From positions 124,001 through 188,000 of the forward strand of contig MSXP01000003.1 in the NCBI GenBank assembly GCA_002083635.1: a stretch of DNA of 64,000 bases. The letters are read 5' to 3'. Source of the stretch: Proteobacteria bacterium ST_bin12 (GTDB lineage: Bacteria; Pseudomonadota; Gammaproteobacteria; Burkholderiales; Methylophilaceae). The notes under the pieces are model-generated. The model worked only from the letters and a program-made list of their open reading frames with translations. It searched no databases and had not been told where the DNA came from. Position numbers and translations under genes: made by a program. Numbering within the stretch: the first letter of the stretch is position 1; each line of letters starts with the position of its first letter. Below are positions 43,995 through 53,142 of this stretch, piece after piece.

Positions 43995-45083
43995 ATGACT
44001 AAATTAGTTAAAAAGTTAATACTATTTTATGTGGCATTTTCTTTGGTGGCGACACCATTAGAATTATTTGCTGCGCAGAAAAAGTCGCAAAAACGCGTTC
44101 ATGCCAGCCAAAAAAGTAGCGTATCTAAATCTCGTATTTCTTCACGCTCGCGTTTAAAGAGTAGCCGATTAAAAAAAATACATTATAAATCGCGCAAATC
44201 CCCTGCATTAACGCAAGCACAGTATTTAGCTGCCGATCGTTATGATGGTAGCGGTATGTTGGAACTATCATCTGCTAAAGCACTGATTGTTAACCAAAAT
44301 TCAGGGGAAGTGATATATGCGAAAAATACCAATGCAACCACCCCCATCGCCTCTATTACCAAACTGATGACAGCAATGGTGATGCTGGATGCTCAATTGT
44401 CGCTAGATGACACACTAACTGTTTCGAATGAAGATGTTGATTATTTAAAAGGCACTAGCTCAAGATTGAAAGTGGGTGCAGAGTTGAGCCGCAGTGATAT
44501 GCTGCAGTTGGCATTGATGGCTTCAGAGAATCGCGCAGCTTCTGCGATAAGCCGCCATTATCCAGGCGGTCGTTATGCATTTATTAGAGCTATGAATGCA
44601 AAAGCGATTCAATTGGGCATGATCAATACCACTTTTCTGGACTCAACAGGCTTAAATAGCGGCAACGTATCTACTGCGGAAGATCTGGCAAAAATGGTTG
44701 CGGCTGCGTATCAGTACCCAGAAATTAGAATGGCAAGCACTAGTCCATCGCACGAAGTGTACGTAAATGGACATACTTATGGGGTTAACTTTAATAACAC
44801 CAACGGCTTGGTGCGTGGTGGCGAATGGCAAATTGGATTATCAAAAACAGGCTATATTTCAGAAGCTGGCCGTTGCCTGGTGATGCAGGCGCAGATTGCG
44901 GGTGAGCCGATGATTATTGTGCTATTAGATTCTAACGGCAAGTTAACTCGTATTGGTGATGCTAACCGTGTACGTAAGTGGATGGAATATAATAGCGAGC
45001 CAAAAATGACTACTACGGGTCAGGCCGATGCGTTGAAACTTAACCCATCAACTAATGAGGTAATGGCGGGCAGAATTTCTTGA
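43995..45083 (+). CDS. pbpG: D-alanyl-D-alanine endopeptidase (PBP7-type)
   Basis: The 362-residue S11-family penicillin-binding protein starts with a signal peptide (residues 1-27). A strongly basic linker rich in Lys, Arg and Ser follows (about 28-70), and then the catalytic domain: SITK (Ser120, Lys123), SEN (177-179) and KTG (284-286). PBP7-type enzymes cleave cross-links in peptidoglycan. The upstream 227-base region is AT-rich with no clear promoter that I can support. A bidirectional terminator separates it from convergent topA. Confidence 0.93.
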   Translation: MTKLVKKLILFYVAFSLVATPLELFAAQKKSQKRVHASQKSSVSKSRISSRSRLKSSRLKKIHYKSRKSPALTQAQYLAADRYDGSGMLELSSAKALIVNQNSGEVIYAKNTNATTPIASITKLMTAMVMLDAQLSLDDTLTVSNEDVDYLKGTSSRLKVGAELSRSDMLQLALMASENRAASAISRHYPGGRYAFIRAMNAKAIQLGMINTTFLDSTGLNSGNVSTAEDLAKMVAAAYQYPEIRMASTSPSHEVYVNGHTYGVNFNNTNGLVRGGEWQIGLSKTGYISEAGRCLVMQAQIAGEPMIIVLLDSNGKLTRIGDANRVRKWMEYNSEPKMTTTGQADALKLNPSTNEVMAGRIS

Positions 45084-45147
45084 GTTTCTTTTACAATTGA
45101 AAATAATCTTAGTATTTACAACACTAAGCTAAGCAGTAGTTTAGATA

Positions 45148-45183
45148 AATAACGGCGCTAAATCTTAATTTAGCGCCGTTATT
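45148..45183. terminator. Bidirectional terminator between pbpG and topA
   Basis: AACGGCGCTAAAT (45151-45163) and ATTTAGCGCCGTT (45168-45180) form a perfect 13-bp stem around a CTTA loop, extended by three A-T pairs on the outside (45148-45183). It serves two converging genes. Confidence 0.85.
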
Positions 45184-45201
45184 GTTACTACTAACAGCTC
45201 G

Positions 45202-47826
45202 TTATTCAGCTGCTACTTTTTTGGTTGTTGGTTTTTTCGCTACGGTTTTCTTAGCGGCTGGTTTCTTTGTTGCCGCTTTTTTAACAGTTGTTTTCGTCGT
45301 TGTGCTGTCTTTTTTAGCTACTACTTTTTTAACAGGCGTCTTTTTAGCAGCCACTTTTTTAGTGCCTGTTTTGCCCGTTGCGTCATCTTTTACTGCTTTT
45401 TCAGCTAGCAAGCCAAGTGCCTCTTCTAATGTAAGTGATTCAGGCTCAATACTTTTTGGCAAGGTGGCACGTAGTTTTCCATGTTGCACATAAGGGCCAT
45501 AGCGGCCAGCAAATACTTCAATTCTGCCTTCACCAGACGGATGCGCACCAAGTTCTAACAATGGCGCGGGGCCTGTGTTAGCGGCGGCCAATAATGCCAC
45601 AGCGCCAGCGTTATAAATACTAAATACACTGTCAGATTTTGGAATCGATTTAAACTTGCCATCATGATTCACATATGGGCCAAAGCGGCCAATATTCGCC
45701 ACAATCTTTTTATTGGTTTCCGGATGCAAACCTAAATCACGCGGCAGCGATAACAGCATATTAGCGATATCAATATTCACATTGCTAATTGGTATTTCTT
45801 TTGGAATACTCACGCGTTTTGGCTTTTTCTTTTCGCCTTCAATCGCCACGCCAATTTGTAGATAAGGACCATAAGGCCCATTCATTAAGTAAATCTCTTT
45901 GCCAGAATCTGTATCGATACCGATGGTGACTGGATCAGCACCTGCTTGCGCTGTGCCATTCATGCTACGTTTATAGTCGCATTTTGGCTCAGCGTTATAG
46001 CCCGTACAGCCAATAAAAGTACCGTAACGACTGAGTTGTTTTTGTAGTGGTTTGCCACATTTTGGGCACGCTTCGTCGATTAACTCGTTTCCTGGTCTGT
46101 CAACATCTGCCTTACTGATAATCTGCTGATTAAAGCCTTGCCAAAATTCGTCCATCAGCGGGATCCATTCGCGTGAACCATCGGCTACGCTACCCAACGC
46201 GTTTTCTAAGTTAGCCGTAAAGTCATAATCCACATATTTGGTGAAATGTTCGGTTAAAAACTTATTCACTACGCGACCAACATCAGTTGGTGTAAAGCGC
46301 TTTTTGTCCAAAATCACGTATTCACGGTCTTGCAAGGTGCTGATAATGCTGGCGTAAGTAGAAGGGCGGCCAATGCCATATTCTTCTAAAATTTTGACTA
46401 AACTGGCTTCGCCATATCTTGGGGGTGGTTCAGTAAAATGTTGGTCGCCATAAATTTTTTCTACATTTAATACTTCACCAGCTTCAAGATGAGGTAGTTT
46501 ACTTTCACCTTCCTCCTCTTCGTCATCGCGACCTTCCATGTACACCGCGATAAAGCCAGGGAAAACCAACGTTTGACCCGTTGCGCGGAATAAATTGGCA
46601 TCACTGCCCACACTTAAATCCACACTCACCGCATCAAATTTAGCGGGTGACATTTGGCAAGCCAGCGTGCGCTTCCAAATCATTTCGTACAATTTAAATT
46701 GCTCATCATTCAGATATTTACGCATCGCCGTTGGGCTGCGCGCAATATCAGTCGGACGAATCGCCTCATGCGCTTCTTGCGCATTTTTGGCTTTGGTTTT
46801 GTACATAATCGGCGATTTTGGCAGATATTCCGCGTCAAAATTCTTTTTCACATAATCGCGAATACTCATTACCGCTTCAGTTGCCAAGCTAAACGAATCG
46901 GTACGCATATAGGTAATCAAACCAGTTGTGCCAGAGCCAACATCAACGCCCTCATACAATTGCTGCGCGACGCGCATGGCGCGGCTGGTGGTAAAGCCAA
47001 GTTTGCGCACCGCTTCTTGTTGCAAAGTAGATGTAGTAAATGGCCCAGCAGGGCTGCGGCTGCGTTGTTTTTTCTCAACGCGCGAAACGGTGGTTTTGCC
47101 TGCGCTGGCTAGTAATAATTTGCCAACAATATCTGCTTGCTGGTCATGATTAATGACAGTAAATTGCTCTACTTTTTCGCCATTTAATTGGATTAACTTG
47201 GCATTAAAGCTATGTGCGTGCTTCAGCGCGTCTAGATGAATAGACCAATACTCTTGCGATTTGAATGCTTCAATCTCTAGCTCGCGCTCTACAATCAAAC
47301 GCAAAGCAGGGCTTTGTACGCGGCCAGCAGATAAACCCCTACGGATTTTTTTCCATAAAAGCGGTGACAAATTAAAACCAACCAAATAATCCAGCGCGCG
47401 GCGCGCTTGTTGCGCATTGACCAAGTTCATCGCGATATCGCGCGGATTGTCGATGGCGTGTTTTACTGCGGTTTGCGTAATTTCGTTAAATTCTACGCGT
47501 TTGAGTAACTTATTTTTGAGTAGTTTTTTATCGTTAAGTACTTCGGCAATATGCCAAGAAATCGCTTCACCTTCGCGATCCGGGTCGGTTGCCAGATAAA
47601 TGCTATCGGCATTTTTCACCGCACGCGTAATCGCATCCATGTGTTTAGCGTTACGCTCAATAATGTCGTATTTCATAGCGAAGCTGTTTAATGGGTCAAC
47701 AGCACCGTTTTTGGGGATCAAATCGCGAATATGACCATAACTGGCCAATACCTCAAAATCATTACCAAGGTATTTTTTAAGCGTTTTTGCTTTAGAGGGT
47801 GATTCTACAATGAGTAGTTTGGACAT
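45202..47826 (-). CDS. topA: DNA topoisomerase I with Lys-rich tail
   Basis: The 874-residue type IA topoisomerase relaxes negative supercoils. It has the N-terminal TOPRIM domain (LLIVESPSKAKTLKKYLG, ATDPDREGEAISWH), the active-site Tyr in GLITYMRTDS, one C4 zinc-finger (CPKCGKPL ... CTGYNAEPKC) and three C-terminal repeats around GPYGPYLQIG, GRFGPYVNH and GRYGPYVQHG. The last 60 residues (about 813-874) are nearly all Lys, Ala, Thr and Val in KKxAAKK patterns, a DNA-binding histone-H1-like tail. No operon partner is close. Confidence 0.97.
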   Translation of the reverse strand: MSKLLIVESPSKAKTLKKYLGNDFEVLASYGHIRDLIPKNGAVDPLNSFAMKYDIIERNAKHMDAITRAVKNADSIYLATDPDREGEAISWHIAEVLNDKKLLKNKLLKRVEFNEITQTAVKHAIDNPRDIAMNLVNAQQARRALDYLVGFNLSPLLWKKIRRGLSAGRVQSPALRLIVERELEIEAFKSQEYWSIHLDALKHAHSFNAKLIQLNGEKVEQFTVINHDQQADIVGKLLLASAGKTTVSRVEKKQRSRSPAGPFTTSTLQQEAVRKLGFTTSRAMRVAQQLYEGVDVGSGTTGLITYMRTDSFSLATEAVMSIRDYVKKNFDAEYLPKSPIMYKTKAKNAQEAHEAIRPTDIARSPTAMRKYLNDEQFKLYEMIWKRTLACQMSPAKFDAVSVDLSVGSDANLFRATGQTLVFPGFIAVYMEGRDDEEEEGESKLPHLEAGEVLNVEKIYGDQHFTEPPPRYGEASLVKILEEYGIGRPSTYASIISTLQDREYVILDKKRFTPTDVGRVVNKFLTEHFTKYVDYDFTANLENALGSVADGSREWIPLMDEFWQGFNQQIISKADVDRPGNELIDEACPKCGKPLQKQLSRYGTFIGCTGYNAEPKCDYKRSMNGTAQAGADPVTIGIDTDSGKEIYLMNGPYGPYLQIGVAIEGEKKKPKRVSIPKEIPISNVNIDIANMLLSLPRDLGLHPETNKKIVANIGRFGPYVNHDGKFKSIPKSDSVFSIYNAGAVALLAAANTGPAPLLELGAHPSGEGRIEVFAGRYGPYVQHGKLRATLPKSIEPESLTLEEALGLLAEKAVKDDATGKTGTKKVAAKKTPVKKVVAKKDSTTTKTTVKKAATKKPAAKKTVAKKPTTKKVAAE

Positions 47827-47949
47827 TAATGCCTAGGATAATGGCTAAAATTGAATAATGGATTAGATGATAGCAAGCTAAATGGCTTGTAGACAATAAG
47901 TCAATGAAAAAAAGCAACTATTTTGATGAATGGCGGTACTAATGAAGCC

Positions 47950-48855
47950 TTATTTATTTCTAGCGAACTCAATTCGTGTGCCATCATTACTGCTGATGCT
48001 TAATGCGGCGCCTTCATTGGCTATGTCACCAAATAGCGGGTCTTCGTCATCAGTCTTGGCCTGAGTTAAGCTTTTAAAATCATATAAATTGACATCGGCA
48101 AGATGCGATGGCTCAACATTGCTAATCGCGCGGAAGATATTATTCACGCGGCCTGGCTGTTCGCGCTCCCACGCTTGCAGCATCTCTTTTACTTTTTGGC
48201 GCTGCAGATTCTCTTGGCTGCCACATAAATCGCAGGGAATAATCGGAAATTCCATTTGGCGCGCATAGCTGGCGATATCTTTTTCAGCGCAATAGGCTAA
48301 AGGTCGAATCACGACGTTTTGCTTATCATTAGTCGCTAATTTCGGCGGCATGGCTTTTAATTTTGCCCCAAAAAACAGGTTAAGAAAAAGCGTTTCGACG
48401 ATGTCATCTCTATGATGACCCAGAGCAATTTTATCGGCGCCTAGTTCTTTAGCAGTCGTGTAAATAATGCCACGCCGTAAGCGGCTGCATAAACTACAAG
48501 TAGTTTTGCCTTCAGGAATTTTTTCTTTTACAACCGAATAAGTGTCCGCTTCCACAATCCGATAATCCACGCCCAAATTTTTAAAATACTCAGGCAAAAT
48601 ATGCACTGGAAAATTTGGCTGCTTTTGGTCTAAGTTCATCGCGATGAGTTTAAAGTCAATCGGCGCGCGCTCTTGCAGCGCCAGCAACATCATCAACATG
48701 GTGTAACTGTCTTTGCCGCCACTCATACACACCAAAACCGTGTCGCCATCCTCAATCATGTTGTAATCGCCAATGGCCTTGCCAGTGCTTGAAATCAAGC
48801 TATTGCGCAATTTGATGAAGTTATTGGAATGGTTATCGGGTAAATGTTTAATCAT
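47950..48855 (-). CDS. ttcA: tRNA 2-thiocytidine(32) synthetase TtcA
   Basis: The 301-residue protein has the PP-loop SGGKDS (45-50) for ATP-dependent activation. The iron-sulfur cysteines are Cys120 and Cys123 (TTCSLCSRLRRG) and a third in CDLCGSQENLQR, which together bind the [4Fe-4S] cluster. LGHHRDDIVETLFLNLFF is the TtcA signature. TtcA thiolates cytidine 32 of certain tRNAs. The sulfur relay encoded at 2147-3232 could in principle feed such thiolations. The pteridine reductase gene lies 27 bases upstream on the same strand. Confidence 0.95.
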   Translation of the reverse strand: MIKHLPDNHSNNFIKLRNSLISSTGKAIGDYNMIEDGDTVLVCMSGGKDSYTMLMMLLALQERAPIDFKLIAMNLDQKQPNFPVHILPEYFKNLGVDYRIVEADTYSVVKEKIPEGKTTCSLCSRLRRGIIYTTAKELGADKIALGHHRDDIVETLFLNLFFGAKLKAMPPKLATNDKQNVVIRPLAYCAEKDIASYARQMEFPIIPCDLCGSQENLQRQKVKEMLQAWEREQPGRVNNIFRAISNVEPSHLADVNLYDFKSLTQAKTDDEDPLFGDIANEGAALSISSNDGTRIEFARNK

Positions 48856-48882
48856 ATATATAGTGTATGTACTGGTTTGAAA

Positions 48883-49650
48883 CTACAAATTTAATGAGCG
48901 CCCGCCATCAACAGCCAACACATGGCCTGTAATGAACGGGGCATCAGCCACCAAAAACTTAACCGCTTTGGTTATATCTTTTGGCTCACCAATTTTCTTT
49001 AATAGCGTTTGTGAAATCACACGCTGGCGATAGACTTCATCAAATTGCGGATTGTTTTCTGGCCATTGAACTGGGCCGGGCGCGACTGCATTTACGCGTA
49101 CTTCTGGGCTGAGTTCATGCGCGAGAGATTTAGTTAGCGTAACCAAACCTGCTTTGGCTACGCTATAAACCACATAACCTTTTTTCGGACGTTCAATATG
49201 CATGTCGGTAATATTCACAATGCACCCGTGATTTCTGCGCAATTCGGTTGCAGCTGCTTGCGCTAAAAACATCGGCGCTTTTAAGTTGCTGCCAACCAAA
49301 TCTTGCCAGTTATCTTCGGTAATCGCGCCGATTTCAGTCGCGTAGTAACTGGATGCGTTATTGATTAACACATCTAAATGACCAAAATTTTTAACGGTTT
49401 CATGCACTAGGCTTGGCAAAACCGCGATATTCAGTAAATCGCCTTGAATAATCGCCACCGAATTTGCGCGTTGTAAATTCAGCTCTGCTTGCAATGCGCG
49501 CGCCTCATTGGTAGAAGATTTGTAGTGAATCATCAATTGCGCACCGCAAGCATGCAGTTCACGACAAATAGCCGCGCCAACGCGTTTTGCGCCGCCAGTA
49601 ATCAGCACCACTTTACCATTTAAGACTTTATTGTTTAGGGATTGGCTCAA
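48883..49650 (-). CDS. Short-chain dehydrogenase, pteridine reductase (FolM-like)
   Basis: The 255-residue SDR has the cofactor motif ITGGAKRVGAAICREL; the TGxxxRxG form is typical of pteridine reductases, which use NADPH. NNASSYYATEIG and the catalytic YSVAKAGL with its Tyr-x3-Lys pair follow. The end RVNAVAPGPVQWPE also fits the FolM/PTR1 group. FolM-like proteins reduce dihydromonapterin or folate. It precedes ttcA by 27 bases and is divergent from the MidA-like gene. Confidence 0.85.
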   Translation of the reverse strand: MSQSLNNKVLNGKVVLITGGAKRVGAAICRELHACGAQLMIHYKSSTNEARALQAELNLQRANSVAIIQGDLLNIAVLPSLVHETVKNFGHLDVLINNASSYYATEIGAITEDNWQDLVGSNLKAPMFLAQAAATELRRNHGCIVNITDMHIERPKKGYVVYSVAKAGLVTLTKSLAHELSPEVRVNAVAPGPVQWPENNPQFDEVYRQRVISQTLLKKIGEPKDITKAVKFLVADAPFITGHVLAVDGGRSLNL

Positions 49651-49688
49651 TGTTCACTCACTTTAGTAATCAAATATTATAATGGCTT

Positions 49689-50867
49689 ATGGCTTCAACA
49701 TCACATCTAAATCTGCCGAATCCGGACGCACAAGCGCAAAATCGCAGTGAAAACTTAACCACTTTAATTCGGCAAAAAATAATTGATGCAGGCGGATGGA
49801 TCGATTTTTACACGTTTATGCAGATGGCTTTGTATACGCCAGCCCTAGGTTATTACAGCGGCGGCGCGCTTAAGTTCGCCGATAATCAAAAAGGCGGCGG
49901 CGATTTTGTGACTGCGCCGCAAATTTCACCGTTATTTGCACGTACGTTCGCAAGGCAAGCGGCACAAGTTTTGTACGAAACACAAGGTAGTATTTTGGAA
50001 TTAGGCGCGGGCACAGGAAAACTGGCGGCCGATTTATTGCTGGAATTACAGCAACTCAACCAATTACCAGCTCAATATTATATTTTAGAAGTAAGCGATT
50101 ACTTGCGCCAGATTCAGCTTGAAACCATACAGGCGCTATTGCCAGTAGATTTATTTAGTCGTGTGGTTTGGTTAAATAAACTACCAACAGATTTTGTCGG
50201 CTTGATATTCGGAAACGAAGTATTAGATGCTATTCCTGTGCATCTAATCTATCAAAATGACCAAGGCTGGTTTGAACGCGGCATAACTTTTGACGATGTA
50301 TTTTCTTGGCAAAATAATGCGTTAAGGCATGCAGATTTAATTAAAAAAGTAAGCACATACGCTCTGCCGAACGATTATTTAACCGAAGTTTGCCCAGCGG
50401 CAAACGGGCTAATCAAAAGTCTATCGCAATCATTAAAACGCGGCGTAATTATGATGCTGGATTATGGATTCGGTGCTGGGGAATATTATCATCCACAACG
50501 CAATACGGGCACGCTGATGTGTCATTATCAGCACCAAGCGCACAGCAACCCGTTGATTTATGTGGGTTTGCAAGATATTACTGCGCATGTCAACTTTACT
50601 ACCATTGCAGAATCTGGGCTTGAAAATGGGTTAAGTTTGGCAGGTTATTGCAATCAAGCCAGTTTTTTAATGGATTGCGGCATTTTAGAAATATTAGGTG
50701 AAACATCGCCCAGTGATATCGTGGCGTATATGCCGCTAGCCTCTGCCGCGCAAAAACTGCTTTCACCCGCCGAGATGGGCGAGCTGTTTAAAGTAATTGC
50801 TTTCAGCAAAGAGATGCCATGCGATTTAATCGGCTTTAAAAGTGGCGATAAAGCGCATATGCTTTAA
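49689..50867 (+). CDS. MidA/NDUFAF7-like SAM-dependent methyltransferase
   Basis: The 392-residue protein has IDFYTFMQMALYTPALGYYS, GGDFVTAPQISPLFARTFA, the AdoMet motif ILELGAGTGKLAADLL, and FGNEVLDAIPVHL, all marks of the MidA (NDUFAF7) family, which in mitochondria methylates an arginine of complex I. In bacteria the target is unproven. It starts 38 bases from the divergent pteridine reductase and ends 26 bases before trmB. Confidence 0.9.
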   Translation: MASTSHLNLPNPDAQAQNRSENLTTLIRQKIIDAGGWIDFYTFMQMALYTPALGYYSGGALKFADNQKGGGDFVTAPQISPLFARTFARQAAQVLYETQGSILELGAGTGKLAADLLLELQQLNQLPAQYYILEVSDYLRQIQLETIQALLPVDLFSRVVWLNKLPTDFVGLIFGNEVLDAIPVHLIYQNDQGWFERGITFDDVFSWQNNALRHADLIKKVSTYALPNDYLTEVCPAANGLIKSLSQSLKRGVIMMLDYGFGAGEYYHPQRNTGTLMCHYQHQAHSNPLIYVGLQDITAHVNFTTIAESGLENGLSLAGYCNQASFLMDCGILEILGETSPSDIVAYMPLASAAQKLLSPAEMGELFKVIAFSKEMPCDLIGFKSGDKAHML

Positions 50868-50893
50868 GTATAAACGAACGCTAATTCAGTATA

Positions 50894-51658
50894 ATGCGGG
50901 ACATGATTGAAAATACAAAATCGACAGACGAAATATCTGACGAAACCCCAGACAACGATTTAAAGAATCGCCGCATTCGCAGTTTTGTCCTGCGTCAAGG
51001 CCGATTAACCAAAGGCCAAGCGCACGCGCTAGAAACGGTTTGGCCGCAATTTGGAATTGAATACGCAGAAAAACTGCTGGATTTAAACCAGGTATTTGGC
51101 AGAGACGACTTTTTAATTAAACCCCGTAAAAAAGTCCTAGAAATTGGGTTTGGCATGGGCGAAAGCACCGCAAAAATTGCTCAAACCTTGTCCGATAACG
51201 ATTTTGTGGCGGTTGAAGTACACACGCCAGGTGTCGGCAGTTTGCTTAAATTGATTGAAGAATCGAATATCCAAAACATTCGCGTCATTCAGCATGATGT
51301 AGTGGAAGTGTTGCAACACATGATTGCAGATAATAGCTTGGATGGCGTGCATATCTTTTTCCCAGACCCGTGGCATAAAAAACGCCATCATAAGCGCAGG
51401 TTGATTCAGGCGGAGTTTTTAAAACTCGTTTGCACTAAACTGAAAGTGGGCGCTTACATTCATGTGGCTACCGATTGGCAAGAATACGCAGAATGGGTGC
51501 TAGAGGCGCTTAAAGCTGAGCCGCAATTACAAAATACGGCGACAGACTTAACGCATGAATATGCCGAAAAACCGAGCTATAGACCGTTAACGAAGTTTGA
51601 AAATCGTGGTATCAAGCTTGGGCACGGTGTTTGGGATTTAGTTTTTACTCGAGTCTGA
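50894..51658 (+). CDS. trmB: tRNA (guanine-N7-)-methyltransferase
   Basis: The 254-residue protein makes m7G46 in tRNA. Motifs are RLTKGQAHALETVWPQFGIE, the AdoMet loop LEIGFGMGESTAKIA and FFPDPWHKKRHHKRRL. The first ATG at 50894 overlaps a perfect TATAAT (50890-50895); another ATG follows at 50903. If the TATAAT is a real -10 box, only the second could be used from that transcript. Its 3' end overlaps convergent engB by 21 bases. Confidence 0.95.
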   Translation: MRDMIENTKSTDEISDETPDNDLKNRRIRSFVLRQGRLTKGQAHALETVWPQFGIEYAEKLLDLNQVFGRDDFLIKPRKKVLEIGFGMGESTAKIAQTLSDNDFVAVEVHTPGVGSLLKLIEESNIQNIRVIQHDVVEVLQHMIADNSLDGVHIFFPDPWHKKRHHKRRLIQAEFLKLVCTKLKVGAYIHVATDWQEYAEWVLEALKAEPQLQNTATDLTHEYAEKPSYRPLTKFENRGIKLGHGVWDLVFTRV

Positions 51659-52282
51659 ATCAGCATCTGATTCGTTTGCAAACAACCAAGCACCAATCAC
51701 TTTTTCTGCCTCTTCTACGCCTAATTTTTTAGAGCTTGAGAATAATTGCACAGTGCAATTGCTGCCATAGGTTTTATCCCAAGTCTCCAGTAGCTCTTTG
51801 CGCACCTTCGCCAAAGTTAATCCTGCTTCTCCGCGCGATAATTTATCCGATTTTGTTAATAAAACATGCACTGGTTTGCCACTTGGGCAAAACCAATCCA
51901 ACATTTGGCGGTCTAGTGGTGTGAGCGGATGCCGGCTATCCATGACTAACACTAAGCCGCCCAAGCTAGTACGCTCGCTTAAATAGCGCGCCAGTACGCT
52001 TTGCCAGTGGGCGCGCATACTTTCGGGTACTTTTGCATAGCCATAGCCAGGTAAATCGACCAATTGGCGGTCGTTGCCTAAAGTGAAAAAGTTAATCAGT
52101 TGAGTGCGGCCCGGTTGTTTACTCACAAAAGCTAAGCGATTGTGGTTGGCCAATGTATTGAGTGCGCTAGATTTACCCGCATTTGAGCGACCTGCAAATG
52201 CGACTTCTATACCAGACGCTGGTGGTAAATCGCGTAAGTGATGGGCGGAAATAAAAAAGGTGGCGTTTTGGAAAAGCGGCAT
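51638..52282 (-). CDS. engB: Ribosome biogenesis GTPase EngB (YihA/YsxC)
   Basis: The 214-residue GTPase has G1 AGRSNAGKSSALN, G3 DLPGYGYAKV and G4 TKSDKLSRGE, with the Pro-Gly-Tyr-Gly-Tyr G3 characteristic of EngB. It is essential for 50S subunit assembly in many bacteria. It is divergent from the cytochrome c4 gene (99 bases between), the usual betaproteobacterial arrangement beside System II cytochrome genes. Confidence 0.95.
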   Translation of the reverse strand: MPLFQNATFFISAHHLRDLPPASGIEVAFAGRSNAGKSSALNTLANHNRLAFVSKQPGRTQLINFFTLGNDRQLVDLPGYGYAKVPESMRAHWQSVLARYLSERTSLGGLVLVMDSRHPLTPLDRQMLDWFCPSGKPVHVLLTKSDKLSRGEAGLTLAKVRKELLETWDKTYGSNCTVQLFSSSKKLGVEEAEKVIGAWLFANESDADSDSSKN

Positions 52283-52338
52283 GGCAGGATTTGTCTGTAA
52301 AACTTAAGGCATAAATGCTATCACGAACAGATGAATTT

Positions 52339-52347
52339 TGATAAAAT
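52339..52347 (+). promoter_or_regulatory. Possible extended -10 promoter for cytochrome c4
   Basis: TGATAAAAT (TG-n-TAAAAT) stands 34 bases before the ATG at 52382. There is no convincing -35 box. The ribosome-binding site is AGGAAAG about 8 bases before the start. Confidence 0.4.
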
Positions 52348-52381
52348 ATTAAGTTAATTAAATAGTTAGGAAAGCAATACA

Positions 52382-53023
52382 ATGTTTAAGCATGTGAGTT
52401 TAATCGCCGTTTTGGTGTTTAGTTTATCTTCAAATATCGTTTTTTCTGCAACTGAAAGTGCGCAAAAAACTGAGCCAGTCGTTGCAACTAGTGACGACAC
52501 TAGAAAACAAATTGTAGAGAATGTGTGCGCAGCTTGTCATGGCGCAGATGGTAATAGTGCTATTGCGTTAAATCCGAAGTTAGCAGGTCAGCACCCGGAA
52601 TATTTGTTAAAACAATTAAAAAACTTTAAAGAAGGTACGCGCGCCAATGCCGTCATGAGTGGCATGGTGGCTAACTTAACCCCTGAAGACATGCAAAATT
52701 TAGCGACTTATTTTGCTAGCCAAACGCAAACATTAGCAAAAGCTAAAACTAACGGTAAAGGCTCTTTGGGCGAAAAGATTTACCGTGGCGGCATTGCTAA
52801 AACTAATCTACCTGCCTGTGCCTCATGCCATGGCGCAAATGGTGCTGGCATTCCAAAGCAATTCCCACGTTTGGCAGGTCAACATGCCGATTACACTTAT
52901 CAGCAGCTGAAAACATTCCGCACAGGTGAGCGTGCGAACGCGCCAATGATGAAAGTAATTGCAGCAAAAATGACCGACGAAGAAATGCAAGCGGTATCTG
53001 ACTATATGCAAGGTTTGCGTTAA
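52382..53023 (+). CDS. Cytochrome c4, di-haem
   Basis: The 213-residue periplasmic protein has a signal peptide (residues 1-23), and two haem sites, CAACH (Cys49-His53) and CASCH, each followed by a cytochrome c domain with LAGQHPEYLLKQLKNF and LAGQHADYTYQQLKTF. The two halves are repeats of one another. Cytochrome c4 passes electrons from the bc1 complex to terminal oxidases. The genes for its System II maturation (resB, ccsA) follow. Confidence 0.95.
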   Translation: MFKHVSLIAVLVFSLSSNIVFSATESAQKTEPVVATSDDTRKQIVENVCAACHGADGNSAIALNPKLAGQHPEYLLKQLKNFKEGTRANAVMSGMVANLTPEDMQNLATYFASQTQTLAKAKTNGKGSLGEKIYRGGIAKTNLPACASCHGANGAGIPKQFPRLAGQHADYTYQQLKTFRTGERANAPMMKVIAAKMTDEEMQAVSDYMQGLR

Positions 53024-53037
53024 TTGTTAGTCAGGTT

Positions 53038-53076
53038 GAAAAAGTCTGTTGCGGCAGGCTTTTTCAGCAGACTTTT
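53038..53076 (+). terminator. Possible terminator/attenuator between cytochrome c4 and resB
   Basis: AAAAGTCTGTTG (53040-53051) pairs with CAGCAGACTTTT (53065-53076) over 12 bp with one G-U pair. An alternative stem GAAAAAG (53038-53044)/CTTTTTC (53059-53065) shares the same bases, so the two exclude each other. No immediate T-run follows the longer stem. Confidence 0.5.
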
Positions 53077-53142
53077 GCAGCAAAATAGTTTTTCATTTTT
53101 TCATGTCGTCGTATTCACGGTAAATAGCGTTTAACCCTCATC

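Noticed and set aside
46654..47112. 152-codon open frame antisense to topA
   Set aside because: Shadow of the conserved topA frame; Arg/Ala/His-rich composition typical of reverse reading.
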